NCBI GenBank assembly: GCA_009760855.2
Contig: WPIO01000023.1
Location: 382,001 to 446,000 of the forward strand
DNA from: Cristatella mucedo
Taxonomy: Eukaryota > Bryozoa > Phylactolaemata > Cristatellidae
DNA: 64,000 nucleotides
Reading direction: 5' to 3'
Position 1 is the stretch's first letter; every line of letters starts with the position of its first letter. Position numbers and translations under genes: made by a program. The notes under the pieces were generated by a model, which did not search any database, was not told the origin of the DNA, and was given only the letters and a program-made list of their open reading frames with translations. Shown here one piece after another: positions 30,875 to 43,600 of this stretch.

Positions 30875-30879
30875 GTAAA

Positions 30880-32020
30880 GGAAGGCTACGTTTCGAGGAT
30901 TGATCTTTTAATGCTGATTCGATTTTTCCGAATACCTCAACAAGTGAATACCTCAACAAGCGGTCTGTTAATAGACATTAGAAGGGGTGATATAACCGTT
31001 TGATGATTGAGGCTGCGGTTATCAGTACCGGTGTTTCGCACAGTCAGAAGTGCTATACGTTTTAAATATGGTATCTCAGGCTTGCCTTATTTTGGTACTT
31101 TTTTCGTGTTTCTTTTCTCACCAGCAGTCTTACTTCTCGGTCTTGCCTAGAGCTTGGACTATCCTAAAGAAAACTCGGTAAGACAACGTGATATCGTTGG
31201 GGAGAGCGCTTCGTACGGTCGTGGGGGAGAGAGGTTCTCGCTTCTTAGGAGAATTCTGTAAAACAGGCCAGCAGCAGCTTGTGACCGATTAGCAAATGCT
31301 CTCAAATTGGGGCGAACATCTTTTAGCCGGGCTCCGGGTGGTAGGCCTTCGGAGTGGAGCTTCGGGCTCGACTGAAACAGCCTTTTTGTTTTTATACGAG
31401 TTTAAGGCTATGACCGGAAGAAGCTGTTCCTTCAAGGGATACCAATAGTTTTAGATGGGAGTACCTAGTCTGCCAAGAAGGCAACCTTCGATGGGCAGCT
31501 TCAGACCCTACCGATTGGGAGTACCGGTCTCATTGTAGATGTGATTTAGCTCCTCCCTATAGGTGTGCAGACTTTCCCAAAATGGAGCAACTATTTTTGT
31601 AGTGTTTGAAAAACCCGTTTTATCGGCGCTTAGTCGTGTGGGTCGAATGGGTCGTATGCTTGTAGAAAAGGCAACAGTTTCATTAAAAAAGAACCTAAAC
31701 AATACTTCGAAGTAGAGGCTGAAGAAGTCTGCTGATTGGAGCACCTTTGACGCTGGGCATCTTCTGTCTCGAAGGGACCGTTGGGCTTAGAAGTAGGAAA
31801 GCCAAGGCATTGCGTGCCCTCCTCAGTTTCATTTCCACGAGGGCCTCCGGTTTAGCTTGCTAGATTTTTTCCAAATCGGCTTCGCGGGCTGCTGAACAGC
31901 GACGATCTGCACGTGCCTGCTGCGGTCGGCGACCCGAGAGTGCACAGGGTGCAGTTCGCCACAACCGTGCCCTTGCGCTAAGCCTGAGATAGCTGAGTGA
32001 GGGGTGCAGTTAAGCAGCAT
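30880..32020. other. MSH2-PPP6R spacer, unique part
   Basis: No gene is supported. The sequence after the poly(A) signal has no conserved frame. Confidence 0.45.
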
Positions 32021-32024
32021 TTTC

Positions 32025-32150
32025 AAAATAATAATAGTACAGTGATGTATGGCGCCCGCAGAGAACTCACAACTCTTCCTAGACACTTGATAGATGCTGT
32101 AAAGAAAGCGTGACTACATGATTAGTGGTAACATTTACTATGTCACCAAG
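32025..32150 (-). mobile_element. LINE A 3'-end fragment
   Basis: AATAATAATAGTACAGTGAT, then GCCCGCAGAGAACTCACAAC and CTAGACACTTGATAGATGCT. It lies in the MSH2-PPP6R spacer. Confidence 0.6.
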
Positions 32151-32194
32151 CATAACTGCTAAGCGACCGGAGGCCGTCTGCCATGTGATGTAAG

Positions 32195-32290
32195 ATAAAG
32201 AAATATAATTCGTTTGTATAGCGCCCTAAGAGAACTGAATCTCTTATCGTGTCGAGCAACCTGACCTCGGTCATCAAAGGCGAGCACCTT
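32195..32290 (-). mobile_element. SINE-2 fragment (minus)
   Basis: TTCGTTTGTATAGCGCCCTA, AGAGAACTGAATCTCTTA and CTGACCTCGGTCATCAAAGG, parallel to the 26.7 and 60.2 kb copies. Confidence 0.55.
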
Positions 32291-33059
32291 AGCTGTAGAG
32301 GCTCGTCGGTATCACAGGCAGATGCCACGCGTTTCTCCGGAATGGGCACTTTATTTTTTGTATACTGGACGAGGAAGCTGAATCCAGTGGGCCATTGCGA
32401 TTCGCAACATCAGTTTCCACGGGCCCGTCTTTTTTCTTAAAGAGTACCTTATTTCCTTTAGAGTTGCTAAGTAAGCAATTATATTTAGACGGTTAAATGA
32501 GGCCCGCCGTGAGGCGCTCTTTGATGTGCTGCCGCACGCTCATCAGCCAGGGCCACTACTTATTTAGGGTGTCGAAAGAACCATCAATACGGATGTAAAG
32601 GCATTGCGAAGCTTTAGTTCACCTAAGAGCTAGTGATCAGTAGTTTTTATAGGGGCTACAGAGCCTTTATGAGAAGATTTCAAAGCAAAGTTCCTGAGCT
32701 AGTGCCACCCCTCAAGGTTGAGCTCAAATAACAAAATCCTGGCTACGCTCTTGCTGTGAGCGACCGCCTTTAGGCTGCTAAACTATAGGCACATTATCTT
32801 AGAATGGTCACTGGTGGAGTAGCAGCAGACAGCTTTTTTCAGCCATTTTTGAGACCGCTGCTGCGGTAGCTAGAATAGATATCGACCGAGATTCTCTTCA
32901 CCCCTGGCCCTGCAGATTCATAGCGGATTCCTCTTCACCCTGATGACGGCGAGTGGCATTCCTGAGCCAGGATTAACATCGAGGTCGACCTTAAAAGTGT
33001 AAGCGTGGCAAAATAAGCCGACGTTCACCCTCTGCTAAACGCAGCGCACAGGTTTATAA

Positions 33060-33169
33060 TGGAAGTACTGCAAGAGAGATAGGGAGGGAAAGAGTGGAAG
33101 GTAGAGGTGAGAGGGAAACAGCAAGATGGTTGAGGGGGAGGAAGTGAAAAGAGTGAGGCGGAGAGACCG

Positions 33170-33205
<36 letters not shown>

Positions 33206-33245
33206 AGAGAGGAGAAAGCAGAGACAGAGCAGAGCACAGAGAGAG

Positions 33246-33281
<36 letters not shown>

Positions 33282-33340
33282 AAGCAGAGACAGAGCAGAG
33301 CGCAGAGGGAGTGAGAGAGAGAGGAGGGAGAGAGAGGACT
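33060..33340 (+). repeat. Purine-rich (GA)n tract with internal duplication
   Basis: About 280 bases almost free of C and T. (GA)n runs are at about 33173-33202 and 33248-33278, and the block GAAAGCAGAGACAGAGCAGA occurs twice. It lies 250 bases before the PPP6R CpG-rich block. Confidence 0.9.
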
Positions 33341-33579
33341 CCTAACGGGCCCAACACCTCCAGGCTGCAGCTAGCGCTTACGGCAGTAAAATGAGAGCGT
33401 CGAAGGTACAGCGCCTGCCAAACCCATTTGTGCGAATCCAGAACGAACTTGTTATTGCCACTAGAGCGTCTAGTTGAAACCTAAAAGACCAGTACCAGCA
33501 AACAGTTTATCGAAATGGCATCAAATGACCGCGGATTTAATGCCTCCACCAGACTAATCTGTCCTCTGGGTAGTGAGGA

Positions 33580-34083
33580 TGGTTAGTGGGCAAGAAGGGC
33601 CCGGCAGAGAAGGCCAAAGCTCCGTCCGCCACCGGCGGCACGGCAGCGGCCTACCGACGGAGGCGTTGCAAGCAGTAACTGTACGAAGCTTGCCTCTCGC
33701 GTATGAAAATATTTAAAGGACGAACCCATCGAGGCCCTAACGGCTAATTAACTCGTACGCACAGTCACGCAACACCGTAGCGGCGGATGCAGGCGCGCCC
33801 TCGCGGCCGCCATGTCAGATATGCTGGGGTTCAGTTCCTGCCCGCCCAGTGGCGTATCCCCGGCTGCCTGCTCGAGGTATCGCATTGTCGCCAACGTCCG
33901 CATATCGTCGGGCCGCGAATCGCCCGCCTACTAGTGGTCGTGGCACCTCATTGGAACTAGGAGGGAGCTATATACAGGATATTAAAGTCGTCAACGACGA
34001 CAGGGACGCTATCCCGAGCGAAAGCGCCCAGGACACTCGGAAAACCATTAGCCAGCAGCTAGATCTGCTTATCGTGCAAACAG
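33580..34083 (+). promoter_or_regulatory. Probable PPP6R promoter and noncoding first exon (CpG-rich)
   Basis: This is the most CpG-dense stretch of the spacer, with a NotI-type GCGGCCGC at 33803-33810. It ends at a good donor, CAG|GTAAGA, at 34083/34084. The next acceptor downstream (TTTCTCTGCAG ending 34610) opens the exon with the PPP6R ATG, so this block is inferred to be the upstream untranslated exon and promoter. An upstream ATG at 33812 in a strong context (gccgccATGt) opens a 40-codon uORF ending at 33934. The start of transcription cannot be placed from sequence. Confidence 0.55.
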
Positions 34084-34174
34084 GTAAGACCTATCGGTAT
34101 CTGTTGGAGCGGTAGCCTCCATGTGCAAAATTTATTGCTGAGCGTCCGAATTGGTCGCGAGAGGCCTCTTGCTG

Positions 34175-34325
34175 AAAGATACGGCCCTGGGTTGGCCCAG
34201 GGCTAAAGTGCTCACCTTTAACGACCAAGGCCATGGGCTCGAGTCGTGCGGCATATGTAGAGCGCCTGAATAGAGATTAAGTAATCTTAGGGTGCTATAC
34301 ATATACATTCTATTTATATATATGT
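34175..34325 (+). mobile_element. SINE-2 copy with A box
   Basis: The head shows GGTTGGCCCAGGGCTAAAGT (A-box side) and CATGGGCTCGAGTCG (B-box side), then GGCATATG and CGCCTGAATAGAGAT. The tail is AATCTTAGGGTGCTATACAT. It lies in the PPP6R intron between the inferred 5' exon and the ATG exon. Confidence 0.75.
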
Positions 34326-34610
34326 CCTTCCGCAAAGTGGGTTGTTGCTGTACTGCTTGGATACAGCTGTGAATCGGCTTAAGGGGTGGGGGGCACGTCA
34401 CATTTGGTGTAGGAAAGGTACGTCTTCGTATGAAGCATGTTTTGAGTTGGTGCCTGCACTTCATTGTGACACGTGCGAGTTTGTGTGCTGTTCACGTAAT
34501 GCGTTGCTAGATGTTGTTGGGCTATTTTTTGGCTCTCAGCGCTCGATAGGCGGCAGCCAAGAGCCATATCGCGTCGTGCCTGCCATGTTCCCTTTTATAT
34601 TTCTCTGCAG

Positions 34611-34691
34611 CATAACCGGAACGGACCAGCGATCATGTTCTGGAGGTTTAACGTGCTCACGTCACATATTGACACCTTGTTGGATAGACAG
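34611..34691 (+). CDS. PPP6R: PPP6R coding exon 1 (5'UTR 34611-34634, ATG 34635)
   Basis: The acceptor is TATTTCTCTGCAG. It carries 24 nt of 5'UTR, then [19 protein letters not shown], matching human [20 protein letters not shown]. The donor is GTACTG at 34692, phase 0. Confidence 0.93.
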
Positions 34692-37600
34692 GTACTGGCC
34701 AGCGCTTCGCCTATTTATCACCGATGTTTTAAGCGTTACCTAGCTGCACCTTGACAATAGCAAGCCAATCATAACGTGCTGAAATTAGTTGGCTTAACTC
34801 GTTGCATGCTCTGCTGGCCATATGCCATGCTTTGCATTATGGGGTCATTTAGATCAGAGCATTTCCTGTACTTATATTTTTAAAGGATTTTCATGCCGGT
34901 GCTGCCTGCATTCGGTTAGCACCGGGAAGCATTTACCTTGGCTCTTGCAATATGTCTATATTGGTGCCAGGCGTGCATCGTTGTGAAAATCACGATTTTC
35001 TGACATGAATTAAGAGATATTTACTGGTGTGGTCAGCTGCAGGTAGCACCTAGCTTGAGAATTCGGTTATGTTGCTTGAGGTCACGACCTTCGATTTTGC
35101 TGGGAAAGATAGATGCTGGAGTCAGCGATCGGCATGGGTAGCCTGGCATAGCTGATGTATTATGTGGCTCTGGTGTGCCAGGTGTGAGGCAGCTACTGAA
35201 CAAGGCCACTTCCTTATTGCTGTGAGGCAGGCAGCAGCTGTGAACTTAAGACAATGCTGGTGCTGGGAAAGATGATTTGGCTTGCCCCTACCGGTTCTAG
35301 AAACCAGTGCCCACTGTTTATGATACTTGTGCTGCTCCACAAGGCTGCACTTAGATGAAACGTTTGCAGTATTTTTCTTTAGCAATTCTTAGCTTCAAAG
35401 GTTATGGTTAGTTCTGCATGTTAGTTTTATCGATCATTGCTTTTGGACTGGCATGCTCTAGGGGGCTGATATACACACAGCAAAGTTGGGCTTATATACG
35501 CATAGCAAAATGGACATCCGTGGTGTGCTTGCTGAGTTTTGAGCAGCTTTTGGCTTCAGTGCCTGCTGGCCATTTGGCTGCCACCCCCTTACGAGTAATG
35601 TTAGGCAAGGTATCTCCGTCTGTAACCATGCCAAGCCACAAAGGCTAAGTAGGTGTTATGCAGGGGAGTTTTCTACAGAGCACTCACAGCCTAAGCAGCT
35701 TTCGCTACGAATTCGGTAGCCGACAGACTAGGGCTTTAGGTAGCCATCACACGTTCTGCAGGTAGGTCATGAACGAAGCTGTCTAGGAATCTCTCTAGCT
35801 ACTGCATTGCGGTTTTAGCGCTTTGGCCCTCGCTGCCAGCCTCACCGAACGACGGAGCATGGCTTGCATGGAACCGGTTTCTGGTGGATAGGTGGCTAGA
35901 CACTCGGGGGGGGGGGGGATAACTGCGGGTGGTAGCGAGCCTGCCGGCCGGCCCACGCTTTCTCCACCCACTCGTTAGTCAAGCTGGTGAGCCGTGATGG
36001 CACGCTAGGTAAGGCGGTTGCTTTCACAATCTCTGTCCCGAGGTCGTGGGTTCGATTCCTGCGGTGGGTGATCCTTTATCGCCACTGCAAGCGGTGGTGA
36101 TAGCTGTAAAGGCTCTTCTGTTGCTATACAAAAAAGAGGCTGTTTAATCAGCTAGGATTTATTTATTTGTTATTAAGCAAAAGGACGTACGGGCCACCGT
36201 GGTACTGTACCACCATTGCACTGTACCACCATGGTGGCTGCCTGAGCACTGTTCTGTTAAACGAAGGGGGTGGTGGCTAGCACGAGGCAACTCGGCTGCT
36301 CATGCTCACGAAGAAATGCTCCTTCGAGGCGTCTTGGTTTATCCTCTCTTTTCCTCTCTCTCTCATGTCGATTTTTTGTCACCCTCTCGGATTGTTGCCT
36401 GATGCTGAGTTGTGGCCTCGAAGTGACAGCTCGTCGTAGGCTGCTTTGGTGGCCAGCTTTGGCACTAGCTAGCCATTAGCCAAGGCTTGCTGTATGTAGC
36501 AAACCTAATCTTTGTGCTGCCTGTGCCCCGAGCTGCTTGTGGGGCGTAGCTGCATGCAACAGCAGCTGGGTTCTTTCGAATACACATCTATTTCCTTACT
36601 CCCCTTCTCCAGCACCCTGGGGAGGGTGAGGCCTTGGCACTCTGACAAGGATGCATGTGGTGATGTGTTAGTAGTGCTTTTGCCTTCCTAGTTGGATCTT
36701 GTGTCAAAAGGGGATGGTGCATGCCAACACTGGCAGGTGCCTATCTTGTTGTGCTAATTCAATTGCTGCTTGGAAATGGCACACTGCCCTGCCTATGGTG
36801 GTTCCTGATTAGCACTGAGACACTTATCTTAATGTTGCAGGGAGTTACACTCCATGAGCTTATGGACGAAGACGACATTCTTCAGGAATGCAAAGCTCAG
36901 AATAAGAAGCTTCTTGATTTGTGAGTGCACTGTACTACCACGGGTCGATGTGTCATGTTGGGCAGTGGGAGTAGGCAGCGGCTGGTGGACAATGGGCAAG
37001 CCATTCATGCCATGCAGTGCTGCAGTGGTGAACAGCTTTACCAGCACTTATTTTAGGAGATGCATTGTCAGCACTGCTGGGTTGGGAAGCTGCTCGAGCA
37101 CTTTTTTCCAGACGAAAGCTTGTCCTTATGTTTTATATGCCTTGGTTTCTATTTAATGTCAAGGGTGCTGAAGCTGCGACTGCACTCTAGAGGCGCTGTG
37201 AAATGGCCTAAGCAATGTCTGAGATCGCAGGCCTAACTAAACGATGCCTCCAGTGACTGGCGCCGAGCTCGCCAATTTCGGGCTAGGCAGTCGAGCTTTT
37301 CTGGCTCTCTGATCGCCTATGATCTTTAGCAGATAGGTGTGCACACGGGTCGTTATCTACACGAGTTGTATCTAGATGCATTTATATCATATGCGCCCGT
37401 GGACTTGGGCTTGACTGCAGTCGGCTCGTAGTTACTGTTCACTCAGTGGGTTTTAGTCATTTTTGTGAGCAGGTCCTGTAGCTTTAGTTGGTCGGGCAGG
37501 GGAGCATGATCGTGCTTCAACGATCCCTACTTTTTCTTGTCAATAAAAGTAAGCATACTGCCCGGCGTCAGGCAAGCCGAAAGCCGCTTGGGCTGTGAGT

Positions 37601-40600
37601 GCGCTATACAAAACTCTCCTGCGTAACACCCACATGGTCTTTATGACTTTGTGGAGTTACAGACAGAGATACATTACATTACATTACATTACATTACAAG
37701 CGTAAGTTGATGCCGTGCTGGTGCTTTAGGGAATGCACTAGTCGCCCCATGATTGGTTTCTAAGTAGCTAAGTCCCCACTTGGTGTTGCCAGCGCTGGCG
37801 CCTTGTTCATCCACCCACTGCAGGACCCGAGAGGGAGACCAGTCTGAGCAAGCGACTTGAGGCCAGCCCAGCCGCCACGTTGCTGGCTCCTGTGCTGTCT
37901 TGCTGTCTGGCTTTTCTGTACGATGCACTGCCGCTTGCAGACGTGTTCTAGCGTTCACCAGCTTATAGTCTTACGGCTTAGCTGCACGGTTAGCGAATGC
38001 CGGGGTTGCTTACAGACACGTCGGGTGGCTCGCTGCTCTGCAGTGGATGTCAGTTGTTGGCTATCCGTGGGAGCGAAGGTGTCCTTGTTTGTGACCCTGC
38101 CCTGTTAAGCAGGCTAATGGTAGGCCGAAAGTACTACATGAGCAGTTGCCCTTGTAAGGAGGTTCCCGAAAACAGATCTTGTGGGGGCGTTGGAGATTCG
38201 ATAAAAGGGGTGCTGAAGACTGGATTTGGCTGGATTCCTGAAGTTGGCCGATTGCCGTGCTTCTGCCGACTTTTCCTACCTGATCTGGCGTTTTCCACCG
38301 GCTTTATGCTGTGATGTGGAATATTTGCCGAGCTTAAAGCATAGCTGATAATGTGTTTTGATCATCCAAGGGCCTCTTATCTGTTACGGCTATTGATGGC
38401 ATGCCAGTAGGCTGTGTTTTCTTCTGAGTGGTGTGAGCATGACGATGTAAAAGCTCCATGTGGCCATGTCGTTGTCCATAAATCATTGTGTCAGTATCAG
38501 AATCGCTGTCTGCCTTAGCATTTTTTGCTTTGCGACCATATCTTCCTATCTTTCAACAGATAGAGAAATGCATCAAAGTAGTTCTTATTGATGATGATTG
38601 CCGAATTGAGTTCTGCCAGTCCTGATTTTGGCTGCAGGTCGTGGCTGCAGGCCTAGCTCAGGCACTCTGAGCACTAGGCAGTCTGAGCTGTCATTGCTTC
38701 TGTCGTGGCCATAGTAGCTACTTAGACCAGCTGCTGCAACTTTGCTCCACATGCTCGGTGCCCCTTTCAATTGCGTGGATCCGTAGATTTGATCTGTAAC
38801 CTGCCATCTTGTGCTAGCCTCTTTAGCTGTAGAACTTTGTCTCAGGGTGGCGTGAATGTGACTGCACTGTTACGTGTGAAAGCCCATTGCTTTGGTCCTG
38901 CTCCTAACAACCCCATATTGATGACGTACATAGCAGCGTAGCATGTACAATCATGAGCTAGCCGTGCAAGCTTTCTCTAGCTATTTAAATGAGCTGCCTG
39001 CACTATTCGCCGTGCAAGGCTGCTAAGTCGCACTGCCCCCATGTTCCTCGGTAGTTGCTCTGTACCGTAGGCAGTGTGGTGATTGCTCAGTTTTGGTTCC
39101 ACTAGCCCCTCATCTCCTCTAGCCACTGTTCTTAGGTATTGCCGAATGCTATTTCAAAAAATTCTTGTTAGCCAGTCTGCTGACGTCTACCTGGTGCCTG
39201 CAGATGGCTTTCAACGGATCAAATGGGCAATATGCATCACTGATTTCTGCACACTATATGCACAAGTAACGACTTGAATACATAAAATAATGATACGGGT
39301 AAGATATGCAATGTAGCAGGAGGTCGGTCTGTCGGTCCTCAACGTTATTATTGACTTCTGTACATACAGCAACATTGAAACCGTCAATTTATCACATGCA
39401 ATGACATTGAGTGTGTCAGCTTCTTCATGCTTTCTGGCTAATATTGATCGGTGCTTATCTAGGCATGTTTGAACTAGTGCCAAAGGAAGCCGGAAAAAGC
39501 AGGTCTTATTTCGTCAGTATTGGAGAGACTCTCTCCTCCTGCGTCCAATGTAATGTATCTCCGTCTGTAATTCCACAAATTGACTAAGTCCAAGTAGGTG
39601 TTACACAGGATAATTTTCTATAGTGCACTCAAAACCTAAGCGGCTTTTGGTCTGCATTTAGTAGCCAACAGACCTCATTTCACGAAATAAAGAGAAAGTG
39701 AGAAACATAGGTGAGTCAGGAGGCAGATGAGGTAGTGAGTAGCATGGAAGTAGTAGCTCTGGACGGCTGGAAAGCATGTGCCACAAAATCAGCAGCAGAC
39801 AAGTAGAGGTCGTTGATGAGAATTGTGGGAGTGAGTTCCACAGTCTAGGACCTGCAGAGTAAAAGCTTCTGTCGCGAACGGTCTTTAAGTAGAAGAATGG
39901 AACAGCTAATTTATTGTCGATACAGGCAGGACCTGAGGGCACGAGTGGGCTGAGACTGGTGCAGCAGTTCAACATTGTACAGTCTCATATATGAGCTTCT
40001 GTAACAAATTGCTAACTTTGTTCTTCAAAAACGCCACCTTTAAGTTGCAAGACTCCATAACAATTACATAGTTTTATTTGCTGTTAATGCAAGTACTCCA
40101 TTAATTCACTTATGTCCGCTATTCTATTTTGAATGCAGTGATCACAGTTTTCTTGAGCCGATAACTGCATTCGGGTCTCTGGCTTCGTCTGAAGAATTAG
40201 CGGCGGAACAAGATTTACCGTAGGAGTGGTTTACCATGCAGTTCTGTTCGACCTGTAGCCTTTAACTTGGTGTCTCTCACCTCTGAGGTTTTGTCGTGCT
40301 TTTTGTCCTCCAATTGTCGCTGCTCCCTGAACAGTTTTAGCTTTCTGATGATATCGCTTCAGCTCAATATTACATTTTATAGATTGATACCTGTATCGAT
40401 TGTAGCATGATTAAGATGTGAGCATAATTTCTATATTTCTTACTGCCTAATTCTTCTGATGTGTCCATTATGAGACACTATTTTTATCAAACAATTAAAT
40501 TAGCCTGTTTGATATTCTGTCAATGCCACGGTGCGCAAGAAGGCTTGCTGGAAATCCACTCATTGATTTGGACAATTAATTTGATGTCGACAGATTGATT

Positions 40601-43600
40601 TGAAGACTTGGGCAGTGAAGTGAAGACTTAGTTTAGTAGTGATTACAATAAGAATGACATTTGCTTAGCCCCCAAGAAAATTAAATCCCTCTTTAGACAC
40701 TTTACATATGCTATAATGTAAGCATGTCAATTGGTCAGTAATCACATTCATCATGTCAGCATGCATGTGCACACAAGACAATTCACACAGACCCTGCAAC
40801 TGCTGTGAGGAGCAGGTGCGTTTTTAGGTTCTTTTTAAATTTCATGCAGTCAGGGGATGTTGTGACATCCATTGGGAGTTAGTTCTAGTCGTTAGAAGCA
40901 TGCAAACTAAATGCATCGTCTCCGAAGCATTTAAAGTCGGTTCGGGGCACAGCTAAACGACTTAAGTGAGAAGAGCAGATGACACGATGCCTTGCCTGAT
41001 TGGGAATTAGTTCAGACAGGTAGGCTGAAGCAAGACAACTAAGTAACCTAAAAGAGTGACAAAACCTTGCTGTCGATGCTCTGTTTGGTGCAGAGACAGT
41101 TCAGGTCGTTGAAAAGTGATGTAGTGTGCTATATGTAACGTTCACGACAGACAAGCCTAGCTACAGTTTTGCACCAACTGTAAGCGCATTTTTTTCACAG
41201 ACTGGAAGTACACAAGTACTACACACAGTGAGTTCTGAAAGCAAGACGGTTTGTCGAAATTGCATAGACCAACTTGGATGTGGTATCCCTGTCTGAGCTG
41301 GCCAAAATTTGGCAGTGTTAAGTAGGTTGGTGAGCCGTGATGGCACACTAGGTAAGGCGGTTGCTTTCACGACCTCGGACCTGAGGTCGTGGGTTCGATT
41401 CCTGCAGTGGGCGATTCCTTATCACCACTACAAGCGGTGGTGATAGCCGTAAAGGCCCTTCTGTCGCTATACAAAAAGAGGCTGTTTAATCATATAGGAT
41501 TTATTTATTTATTAGGTGAAAGACATCTTTGGGCAGATGTGGTTGTCTAGTGGAAGGCCACTTGGGAACAGGACTCCCAAGATTTCGTGCAGATGTGACA
41601 GGATATATGCAGGCCAAGCCCCTTTTGAATAACACGAGGTTTTTTCATAACTAACAAGTTGGTTTTTATCGTCATTCAATTTGAGAAAGTTTTTGCCATT
41701 CTTTTTCAAATATCAGTGATACATGCAGCAAGGTATTTGAGAGTTTGACAGGCTGGAATTCAGGGAGGGATCAAAGTTCATGCTCAGCTCAGCACGTGTC
41801 GTCTGCATAAAAAGAAAAGCGTAGATCGTGCTTGGTGATTGCATCGGTAAGGGGGAGAGTATACATTGTGAGAAAAAGTGGACCAAGCACAGAGCCCTGA
41901 GATACCCAGTCCTTTAGAGGCTCCTCGGATAACGCTTGCCCGATGACATCACTGCTCTGAAGTGTCCCGCTGAGGTAAGAGGACCTAAACGGTTGCAGTG
42001 CAGTGTCAGTGATGTACTGGCGAGAAAAGAGGAGCTCAAGAAGGTCTCGGGGATCAATAGTATCAAAATCAGTGGCGTGACCCAGCTTAAATAGTAGATA
42101 GGCTCTACCCAAGTGTTCTTTTTACTGAGGTCATTACACAGCAGTGCTTACTCGGTGGAGTGATTTGCTCTAAACCTGAATGGAATTTATTTGCTTGGTT
42201 TGAAGTTTTGTCGTGCCACTACTCATTTTTTTGTCTTTGATAAGAGCGGCAGTAATTAGGCTTGGGGGAGCCAGGATTTTCAGGTTGAGGGCAAGTGTTT
42301 AGGTCGGGCCAAGGGTCCTTTGCCCCCCCCCCCTAAGGCCCAGGGAAAATTTTCCCCAGGATACAGGTACTTCCCTCTCTGGAGAGGGGCAATTGTCTCC
42401 CTTGCTCAGCCACTGGGCTTGGCGGAAGTTGCTAAGATTCTCTTGGTTTAGCGTTGTGCTCATAATGAGCGACCTAAAAATACCCTTTTTGAAAGATTCA
42501 AGGACAAGACCCGAGGCAAAGGACATATTTATTATATTAGTTATACCAGGAAGCAGCAATTCAATGCATCTGAGGAGAATAGTGGGATTGCATCTTCTCT
42601 TTGCAGTCTTCTGAAGCCAGAGATAATGTCTGAGATGGTGAACTTGATCACAATAACCGTTGAGCCAGCAGAAGAGACAGCCAAGTACAAGTAAGTCATT
42701 TTGTGTTTTTTTTTTAGTTAAAGCTGCATGATGAAGAGTAGGCTAGGTCTTCCGGTATGTATTGCACTGCACCTTTTAATTTCTGCTTTGAAGTCCTCAT
42801 TGTGTTGGGGATCGGCTTGCTATTCATAAACAGCCGTGTACACGTTGACAGTACACATTTCACTTCGACACTGCACATTCCTCAGTAGATAGCTGTCGGT
42901 AGATAGATTAGATTGACTTTTCTGCTTCCGTAGCCTCCAAAGCAATGTTGAACCTTTGGTTGTAAAGCCTTTTCCTCCAGATGGTTCAACTGCTTAGACA
43001 GCTTAGTTGTGCTTAGATAGCGGTGCATGCTATCTCCATGCTATCTCCCTGAAGTCAATATGGTTTCTCCCTCTCGGAGTTAGTTTGAAGTTGAGTAAAA
43101 GTGAGCTACTCGAGGCTCATTAGCATACTGCCTTGCAAAACTGTGCTGTCTTTGGAAAAGTGCTGGTTAGTGGCTGCTCCGCCAAGCTTCTGGTATTCGC
43201 TTGCAATTAATCTACTTCGACGTATGACTCAAGTGTGATGTACAGACGTTTACTGGATCCAAATAATGGAGGGTCAGGGGCATTGGTCCTTTGTTGTGCT
43301 TATTTTCCACTGAACCTCTCCCTTGTCTATTCAATGAAAGACCACTGCATCTCTGTTTATCTGTAGATGCACATGTGTGTGTAGTCACGGGGATAGGTGG
43401 CTTTTGTATCATCGACATCTGTGCATCTTGTGAGCTGCTCCGTGAATCTTCTGAGCTGTTGCATATTGCTACATTTGTGACACCGTGTAATGTTCGGTGT
43501 GCTTTAAGCCTCATACGGGTGCACAGTATCCAATCAGAACTGCCGTTTAAGCCTGATTGTCTCCTGAGCGAGTTGGTAAACAAAGGTAAAACTGCTATAT

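Noticed and set aside
33849-34115. 88-codon frame over the CpG block, first considered as an N-terminal coding exon of PPP6R
   Set aside because: It would leave the donor at 34083 in phase 1 and meet TAA on entering the exon at 34611. The true N-terminus MFWRF starts at 34635.
34342-34743. 133-codon frame over the PPP6R start
   Set aside because: It is a different frame of the real first coding exon, which has strong homology in frame with ATG 34635.
35986-36080. tRNA gene candidates (good B boxes at several SINE-1 sites)
   Set aside because: The sequences do not fold as cloverleafs, continue into a common SINE body and end in ATTT repeats, so they are SINEs.
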